Positions 8,202 through 13,594 of a stretch of DNA of 13,594 nt are shown here, one piece after another. Every line of letters begins with the position of its first letter. Positions within the stretch are counted from its first letter, which is position 1. The translations under genes and the position numbers were made by a program. This stretch comes from JBLHKW01 sp047618565 (GTDB lineage Bacteria > Planctomycetota > UBA1135 > GCA-002686595): positions 1 through 13,594 of the forward strand of contig JBLHKW010000137.1 in the NCBI GenBank assembly GCA_047618565.1. Reading direction: 5' to 3'. The notes beneath the pieces were generated by a model. The model saw nothing but the letters and a program-made list of their open reading frames with translations. It was not told the DNA's origin and searched no databases.

Positions 8202-10643
8202 CTACTTCAACCAGCGCTCGAACAGGGCGAAGATGCGCCGGTACTCGTTCAGCCAGCTCGAGGGCTCGCGGAAGCCGTGGGCCTCGATGGGGAACAGGGC
8301 CAGTTCCCAGTTCTCCTTCTCGAGCTCGATCAGGTGCTGCGCCAGGCGGATCGAGTCCTTGGCCAGCACATTGTCGTCGAGCATTCCGTGGCACATGAGC
8401 AGCGGCTTGTTGAGGCCCTCGGCGAACTCGATCGGGGAGCTGCGCTCGTAGGCTTCCGGGTCGCGCTCCGGGGTGTTCAGGATGTTCGACGTGTAGCCGT
8501 GGTTGTAATGGGCCCAGTCGGTTACGGGGCGCAACGCGGCACCACAGGCGAACAGTTCGGGCTGCTTGAAGAGCGCCATGAGAGCCATGAAGCCGCCGTA
8601 GGAGCCGCCGTAGACACCAATCCTCTCGGCGTCGACGTGGTGGTTGGCCACCAGCCACGCGACCGCGTCCTCGTAGTCTTCCAGCTCCGGTGTGCCCATC
8701 TGTCGGTAGATTGCCGTGCGCCAGTCGCGCCCGTATCCGGCGGATGCGCGGTAGTCCACGTCGATCACCACGTAGCCCTCCTGTACCAGCAGGGAGTGGA
8801 AGAGGAACTCGCGGAAGTAACCGGACCAACCCTTGTGCGCGTTCTGGAGATAGCCGGCGCCGTGCACGAAGGCGACGGCGGGCCGCGGCGCGCTGCCCTC
8901 TTCCGCGGGCAGATAGAGTCGTGCGTGCAGGGGCGCGCCGTGGCGCGACGGGATCTCGACGAAGGTCGGTGGGGTGATCACGGTCTGCACCCGTTCGCGG
9001 AACCGTTCGGTGGTCGACAGCGTGAGGCGCTGCGCCGTGGCGCCGGGTGTTGCCTCCTGAACCCACAGCTCCGGTGGAGTCAGAGCTTTCGAGTGCACGA
9101 GCAGGAGCTTCAATCCATCGGGGGAGAGCTGGCCGCGCGTCTGGCCGCCCAGGTGGGTCACCCGTTCGAACGGGCCATCCGGCAGCACGAAGCGGCAGAT
9201 CTCGTGCACGCCGGGGTGATCCACGTTGGCCCGGAAGTAGAGCGCGCTCCCGTCCGGAGCCTCCTCGACGGAGGCGATCTCGAAGCGTGCCTCATCCGTA
9301 GTGGCGAGACTCTCTGTCGTGCCGGTCTGCGGGTCGTGCATGTAGAGCTGGGAGAAGCCGCTCTCCTCACTCGTGAACCACAGCCCGCTCCCATCACGCA
9401 ACCAGCCCAGCTCGTGAAAGCGCCAGCCGACCCAGGCCTCGTCATGGACGTGGTGGACGGGCGTCAGCTCGCCGGTCGCGGCCTCGACGCGCACCAGCCA
9501 GCGATCCTTGTTGTCGGGCGAGAAAAGGAAGCAGGCAAACTCGGAGCCGTCGGGCGCCCAGCGCAGGATGTGGGAAGTGATATCGCGTGGAGTCGGTTCG
9601 TCCTCGCTCGTCTCTTCGTCACCGTCCTGTTCCTCTTCGTCGGGCTCCTCGTCCTCGTCCAGGAATGCCAGGGGATCATCCGAGATGCCGGGCAGCGCGC
9701 TCAGGTCGAACTCGCGCCGCTCGCGGGACTCGAGATCGAGCAGTAGCAGCGTCTGCGGACGGTCGTCGGCATACCCGACGTGCGCGCGCATCTCGCGTGT
9801 CTCTACCCAGCTCGATTCCGTGACCCAGACGGGCATGAGGTCACGCTTGCCATCGCCCTTGCTCTCTTTCGAGACAACGGCGAGCAGTGTTCGCCCATCC
9901 GGTGCGAGGTAGGTCGCGACGGCCTCGCTGCCCTTGTCGAGGTACCACGGCAGGGGAGAGCGGGTGGGGTCCGCATTCTGCAGCTCACGGGAACGGTTCC
10001 GGTCGCGCTCCTTGCGTTGCGCCCGCAATCGCACGATCTCGAAGAGCCGCTCCTGTTGCCCTTCGAGGTAGTCGACGTCCTCATCATCATCCTCCTCTTC
10101 GAAGGGATCGTCCTCGAAGCGCAGCTCGGCGGGCTGAAACTCGAGCCCGCTGGTGAGCTCGCGCAGGTAGGTCTCGCCATCGCGATCGAACCGGATCCGT
10201 GTTCCGTCACCAACGAACGCCGGCGCGCGCTCGCGCGCGACCGTGCGCGTGAGCTGGCGTTCCGCGCCCGACTCGAGATCCAGCACGAACAGGTCGCCCG
10301 AGCGCGCGAAGACCTTGTGACGTCGATCAGGGCTCCAGTCGCCGCCGCGCACGCTGACCGAGCCGCGCTCGGCGTCTGCAACGGGTAGCACCTCTCCGGT
10401 CGACAGCTCGATCCGGTAGAGGTCGCGGATCCGCTCGCCCTCGCGCTTGCGCTCGAACAGGATGGCGGAGGAGTCGTCGGCCCAGTAGGCGCGTTCCGGC
10501 TCGCGACCGATCCAGTCCGGGTCAGCCATGATCTCCGGGAGCGTGAGTGGCGCGGCGCTTCCCGTGGCCTGGGGGGTGGAAGCGGGCGCTGCTGGCGCGG
10601 CGCAGGAGAGCAGCAAGCAGGAGGCGGCAAGGAGGGAGTACAT
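8202..10643 (-). CDS. S9-family (DPP-IV/prolyl oligopeptidase-like) serine peptidase, probable lipoprotein
   Basis: 813 residues. An N-terminal beta-propeller region (about 45-560) with repeats such as WAPDGSEFACFLF, WLRDGSGLWFTS and EEAPDGSALYF precedes an alpha/beta-hydrolase domain. The hydrolase carries the catalytic triad: S681 in GGSYGG, D756 in HGMLDDNV and H789 in EAHGF. The family removes dipeptides or cleaves short peptides, often after proline. The N-terminus LLAASCLLLSC (C14) looks like a lipobox, suggesting lipoprotein export, though the n-region lacks a positive charge. In-frame sequence upstream reaches a stop without another start, so ATG at 10643 stands; no Shine-Dalgarno sequence is evident. 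Two very acidic inserts lie in the propeller (about 176-191 and 322-350), unusual for the family. It is divergent from the secreted Asp-box gene, and the pair may work together outside the cytoplasm. Confidence 0.95.
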   Translation of the reverse strand: MYSLLAASCLLLSCAAPAAPASTPQATGSAAPLTLPEIMADPDWIGREPERAYWADDSSAILFERKREGERIRDLYRIELSTGEVLPVADAERGSVSVRGGDWSPDRRHKVFARSGDLFVLDLESGAERQLTRTVARERAPAFVGDGTRIRFDRDGETYLRELTSGLEFQPAELRFEDDPFEEEDDDEDVDYLEGQQERLFEIVRLRAQRKERDRNRSRELQNADPTRSPLPWYLDKGSEAVATYLAPDGRTLLAVVSKESKGDGKRDLMPVWVTESSWVETREMRAHVGYADDRPQTLLLLDLESRERREFDLSALPGISDDPLAFLDEDEEPDEEEQDGDEETSEDEPTPRDITSHILRWAPDGSEFACFLFSPDNKDRWLVRVEAATGELTPVHHVHDEAWVGWRFHELGWLRDGSGLWFTSEESGFSQLYMHDPQTGTTESLATTDEARFEIASVEEAPDGSALYFRANVDHPGVHEICRFVLPDGPFERVTHLGGQTRGQLSPDGLKLLLVHSKALTPPELWVQEATPGATAQRLTLSTTERFRERVQTVITPPTFVEIPSRHGAPLHARLYLPAEEGSAPRPAVAFVHGAGYLQNAHKGWSGYFREFLFHSLLVQEGYVVIDVDYRASAGYGRDWRTAIYRQMGTPELEDYEDAVAWLVANHHVDAERIGVYGGSYGGFMALMALFKQPELFACGAALRPVTDWAHYNHGYTSNILNTPERDPEAYERSSPIEFAEGLNKPLLMCHGMLDDNVLAKDSIRLAQHLIELEKENWELALFPIEAHGFREPSSWLNEYRRIFALFERWLK

Positions 10644-10865
10644 GGCGCAAGTGTAATCGGCGTGCGCGGCATATGCGCTTCAAATGGAGCGGCGCGACGT
10701 TGCGCCATGCCAGCCGGCGCGCTTTTGTAGCAGCTTCGTAACCAGCTCAGTCTGCGGGTATGCGATGCTCTGCGCTCTCTCACCGAACCCGTACCGTGTT
10801 ACATCGCCGGGCCGACGGCCCGGCGACGACGTCATCTCGCAAGAAACAGAATGCAGGCCACGCAC
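10644..10865. other. Divergent intergenic region, S9 peptidase and Asp-box genes
   Basis: 222 bp holding both promoters. It contains the small inverted repeat GGCGC/GCGCC (10691-10695 and 10702-10706) near the peptidase end and the long palindrome listed separately near the Asp-box gene. A TTGAAG on the minus strand near 10680 could be a -35 element, but no -10 box lies at the right distance. Confidence 0.4.
10804..10826. promoter_or_regulatory. Perfect 10-bp-stem palindrome in the leader of the Asp-box gene
   Basis: Arms TCGCCGGGCC (10804-10813) and GGCCCGGCGA (10817-10826) are perfectly complementary with the loop GAC. It lies about 25-40 bp upstream of the candidate starts. It could be an operator for a dimeric regulator, an RNA hairpin acting on expression, or a terminator blocking read-through. 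Function is inference; the symmetry is seen directly. Confidence 0.5.
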
Positions 10866-13594
10866 ATGATTCGCTCTATCCGAGATCTAGGTACGTCGCG
10901 CTGGGCTCGGGCCGGATTCCTGGCATGTGCCTGGTTGCAATGTGCGTGCGTCGCCGCAGCTCAAGCTACGGACGTGACGTCTGACGCGGCGCAGGACGAG
11001 GAGCTCACGGCCGAGCTCGCCTACCGTCACATCGGGCCGGTGGGGAACCGTTTCGTCACGGCGGTCGGGGAGCCGGGCGACGCGAACGTCTACTACGCCG
11101 GCGCAGCTTCCGGAGGCATCTGGAAGACGACCGACGGCGGCGCGCACTGGGACCCGATCTTCGATGAGCAGAGCGTCTCCTCGATCGGTTCCCTGGCAAT
11201 CGCGCCGTCGGATCCCAATGTGGTCTGGGCCGGAACGGGTGAGACCTTCATCCGCGGCAACATCTCGATCGGCGACGGCGTCTACCGCTCGACGGATCGC
11301 GGGCGCAACTGGGAGCACATGGGGCTCGAGAAGACCGGGCGCATCGGGCGCGTGATCATCCACCCCGAAGATCCGGAGACGGTCTTTGTCGCTGCCTTGG
11401 GCCACATCTATGGCGCGCAGCCGGAACGCGGTGTCTACCGTACGCGCGACGGCGGCGAAAACTGGGATCTCGTGCTGCACGTCGACGAGGACACGGGCTG
11501 CAGCGACCTGATGATGGATCCGACGAACCCGAGGATCCTGTACGCGGGCATGTGGGAGATCGAGGTCAACACCTGGAGCAGGAAGAGTGGCGGGCCGGGC
11601 AGCGGCCTGCACGTCTCCCGCGACGGCGGCACGACCTGGGAAGAACTCACCGAAGAGGGTCTTCCGGAGAAGCCCTGGGGCAAGATCGGTCTGGCGATGT
11701 CGGCCGCGGATCCCGGGCGCATCTACGCGCTCATCGAAACGAGCTCGAACCGGGAGTTCGCTCCGGTGGAGGAGTTCCAGGGCGTGCTCTGGCGATCCGA
11801 CGATGCGGGGGAAGAGTGGGAGATGGTCAATGCGTCCAACGACCTGACCCAGCGACCGCTCTACTACACGCGCGCCGCAGTCGCGCCCGACGATGCGGAC
11901 GAGATCTACTTCATGGCCGTGAGCCACTGGAGCTCGCTCGACGGCGGCAAGACGGCCTTCGCGACAAAGGCCCAGCCCGGGTGGGATCACCACGACATGT
12001 GGATCGACCCCACGGACAGCGATCGCATGGTCGTCGCCCACGACGGCGGCGTCTCGATCTCCACCAACCACGGGCGTTCCTGGCACAAGCCGCAGCTGCC
12101 CACCGCACAGATGTACCACGCCGCAGTCGACGATGCGGTGCCGTACTTCGTCTACGGAAACCGTCAAGACGGCAGCGCGTCCCGCGGACCCTCGAACACA
12201 CTCAGCGGCAGTACGATCCCGATTGGCGAGTGGCGCTCGGTGGGTGGCTGTGAGGTCGGATTCACGCTCCCCGACCCGGTCGACACGCACGTGGTCTGGA
12301 CCGGGTGTTACGACGGCATTCTGGATCGGCACGACCTGCGCACCGGATTGAGTCGCACCGTCAGCGTCTGGCCCGACAAGCTCGAGACCATGGCGGCGAT
12401 CGACCTGAAGTACCGCTTTCAGTGGACCTTTCCGCTCCTGATCTCGCCCCACGACCACCGCCGCATCTACGCCGGGAGCCAGCATGTGCACCGCACCCTC
12501 GACGGTGGCGAGAGCTGGGAAGTCATCAGTCCGGACCTGACGACCAATGACCCGGAGCTCCAGCGTCGCACCGGAGGTCTGACCCTCGACGATGCCGGAC
12601 CGACGATCGCTCCGGTGCTCTTCGCGCTGGCCGAATCACCGATCGAGGAGGGCCTGCTCTGGGCCGGGACCAACGATGGCCAGGTTCAGTTGACCCACAA
12701 CGGGGGTGAGACCTGGAACAACGTGACCGGCAACATCCGGGGCCTCGAGCCGCGTGGAACGATCTCGAATATCGAACCGTCACGACACGCGGCGGCAACG
12801 GCCTACCTGACCGTCGACCGCCACCAGCTGGGCGACACCGGGACGTACGTCTACCGCACCGCGGACTACGGGGTCAGCTGGACGAAGATCGTCGACGGGG
12901 TTCCCCAGAACGTCTTCGGTTATGCCCACTGCGTGCGCGAGGATCCGGCGCGCCCCGGGCTCCTCTATCTCGGCACGGAGAACGGCCTGTACGTATCCTT
13001 CGACGATGGCGCCGGCTGGCAAACGCTGCAGGCCAACCTGCCCCACGCTCCGGTGCACTGGCTCGCGGTGCAGGAGCGCTTCGCTGACCTCGTGGTCGCG
13101 ACGTACGGGCGGGGCTTCTGGATTCTCGACGACCTGACGCCCCTGCGTCAGCTGGCGGACGGCACGGCAGGCGAGCAGGCCAGGCTCTTCGAGCCGCGAG
13201 CTGCGTATCGCTTCCGCTCGCGCGCGGGCGGATACAGCCAGCCCGAGGACCCTGCTGTGGGACAGAACCCGGAGTACGGCGCGTCGCTGCATTACTACCT
13301 CCCGGTCGGCCTCGACGATGATGACGAGCAAACGGATAACGGGAGCGACGAAGAGGAGACCGAGGAGACAACCGTCGAGCTCGCCATTGTCGACGGCGCG
13401 GGAGAGGTCGTCTTCACGTTCGAGGAGCTGGATCGCGACGCCGGCCTGCACCGCATCTGCTGGGACTTGCGCTTCGAGAAGACGCGCGAGGTGCGCTTGC
13501 GCACGAAGCCCGAGGAGAATCCCCACGTCAAGGTCCCCGACGAAGGCTGGAGAAGCATCGATGATCTAGGGCAGGTGTCGCTTCTGGCGCCGCC
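10866..13594 (+). CDS. Secreted Asp-box (BNR/sortilin-like) beta-propeller protein, 3' end missing
   Basis: The frame is open from 10866 to the right edge (909 codons). The first 34 residues look like a signal peptide: RSIRDLGTSRWAR n-region, GFLACAWLQCACVAAA core, cleavage after AQA. At least ten Asp-boxes (S/T-x-D-x-G-x-x-W type) lie at about 88, 142, 193, 251, 311, 399, 544, 610, 665 and 711, the turn motif of sialidase and sortilin propellers. GNRQDGS (431-437) and ATYGRGFWILDD (745-756) are typical of the large bacterial exoproteins annotated as VPS10/sortilin-domain or glycosyl hydrolase, usually about 1000 residues or more. Most of these have no proven enzyme activity. After the propeller, an acidic run (817-836) precedes a beta-rich region with CWDLRFE. 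An in-frame ATG at 10851 would add five residues; 10866 is preferred for AGG spacing. Probable role: binding or degradation of external polymers. Confidence 0.93.
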   Translation, partial: MIRSIRDLGTSRWARAGFLACAWLQCACVAAAQATDVTSDAAQDEELTAELAYRHIGPVGNRFVTAVGEPGDANVYYAGAASGGIWKTTDGGAHWDPIFDEQSVSSIGSLAIAPSDPNVVWAGTGETFIRGNISIGDGVYRSTDRGRNWEHMGLEKTGRIGRVIIHPEDPETVFVAALGHIYGAQPERGVYRTRDGGENWDLVLHVDEDTGCSDLMMDPTNPRILYAGMWEIEVNTWSRKSGGPGSGLHVSRDGGTTWEELTEEGLPEKPWGKIGLAMSAADPGRIYALIETSSNREFAPVEEFQGVLWRSDDAGEEWEMVNASNDLTQRPLYYTRAAVAPDDADEIYFMAVSHWSSLDGGKTAFATKAQPGWDHHDMWIDPTDSDRMVVAHDGGVSISTNHGRSWHKPQLPTAQMYHAAVDDAVPYFVYGNRQDGSASRGPSNTLSGSTIPIGEWRSVGGCEVGFTLPDPVDTHVVWTGCYDGILDRHDLRTGLSRTVSVWPDKLETMAAIDLKYRFQWTFPLLISPHDHRRIYAGSQHVHRTLDGGESWEVISPDLTTNDPELQRRTGGLTLDDAGPTIAPVLFALAESPIEEGLLWAGTNDGQVQLTHNGGETWNNVTGNIRGLEPRGTISNIEPSRHAAATAYLTVDRHQLGDTGTYVYRTADYGVSWTKIVDGVPQNVFGYAHCVREDPARPGLLYLGTENGLYVSFDDGAGWQTLQANLPHAPVHWLAVQERFADLVVATYGRGFWILDDLTPLRQLADGTAGEQARLFEPRAAYRFRSRAGGYSQPEDPAVGQNPEYGASLHYYLPVGLDDDDEQTDNGSDEEETEETTVELAIVDGAGEVVFTFEELDRDAGLHRICWDLRFEKTREVRLRTKPEENPHVKVPDEGWRSIDDLGQVSLLAP

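Noticed and set aside
8277..9746. A 489-codon plus-strand open frame opposite the S9 peptidase
   Set aside because: Antisense to a gene with an intact catalytic triad; no recognisable domain.
10720..10765. Possible plus-strand promoter (TTCGTA and TATGCG, about 18 bp apart) for the Asp-box gene
   Set aside because: Both boxes match the consensus poorly, and such pairs occur by chance at this length.
10887..12491. A 534-codon minus-strand open frame opposite the Asp-box gene
   Set aside because: Antisense to ten regularly spaced Asp-boxes; Val/Arg/Asp-rich without motifs.

Overview
The window is GC-rich, gene-dense bacterial chromosome. Codon third positions are strongly G/C-biased, so long stop-free antisense frames lie behind almost every real gene. 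I see no tRNA, rRNA, CRISPR array, transposase or phage gene. The gene content is: a membrane pyrophosphatase, RsfS, a DUF255/thioredoxin protein, a DedA protein, an FHA protein with a C-terminal membrane segment, a secreted S9 peptidase and a secreted giant Asp-box (BNR) protein. This mix is typical of free-living Gram-negative lineages such as Planctomycetota, Acidobacteriota, Gemmatimonadota or Myxococcota. The phylum cannot be fixed from this sequence alone; the assignment is inference from family content.

Layout. (1) 1-4434, all on the minus strand, transcribed right to left: a DedA/VTT membrane protein (4434-3754), the K+-dependent membrane pyrophosphatase hppA (3529-1484), rsfS (about 1453-1073), a strong hairpin (1000-1040), then a DUF255/YyaL-type thioredoxin-fold protein (905-1) that runs off the left edge. 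(2) 4493-7097, minus strand: a tight three-gene cassette of ABC ATPase (7097-6177), multi-spanning permease-like protein (6180-5107) and a small membrane-anchored TPR-like protein with a His-rich tail (5110-4526). Both joints are 4-bp stop/start overlaps (ATGA and GTGA), and a hairpin (4493-4515) lies just after the last stop. (3) 7239-8003, plus strand: an FHA-domain protein with one C-terminal transmembrane helix, divergent from the ABC cassette and convergent with the next gene. (4) 8202-13594: a lipoprotein-type S9 (DPP-IV-like) peptidase on the minus strand, and a divergently transcribed secreted Asp-box repeat protein on the plus strand that runs off the right edge. The two share a 222-bp intergenic region holding a perfect 10-bp-stem palindrome.

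How the genes may work together. hppA recycles pyrophosphate into an ion gradient, RsfS silences ribosomes under low energy, and DedA proteins recycle lipid carriers; these are housekeeping functions. The ABC cassette looks like an ABC-2-type exporter or membrane-remodelling complex with its own small accessory protein, substrate unknown. The S9 peptidase and Asp-box protein are probably both exported and may act on external peptides or glycans; both carry unusual highly acidic inserts. No gap between genes exceeds 300 bases. The most unusual points are the apparent AUC start of rsfS, in the same frame as the hppA stop; the compact ABC/permease/TPR cassette; the shortened DUF255 protein; and the matched acidic inserts in the divergent secreted pair.
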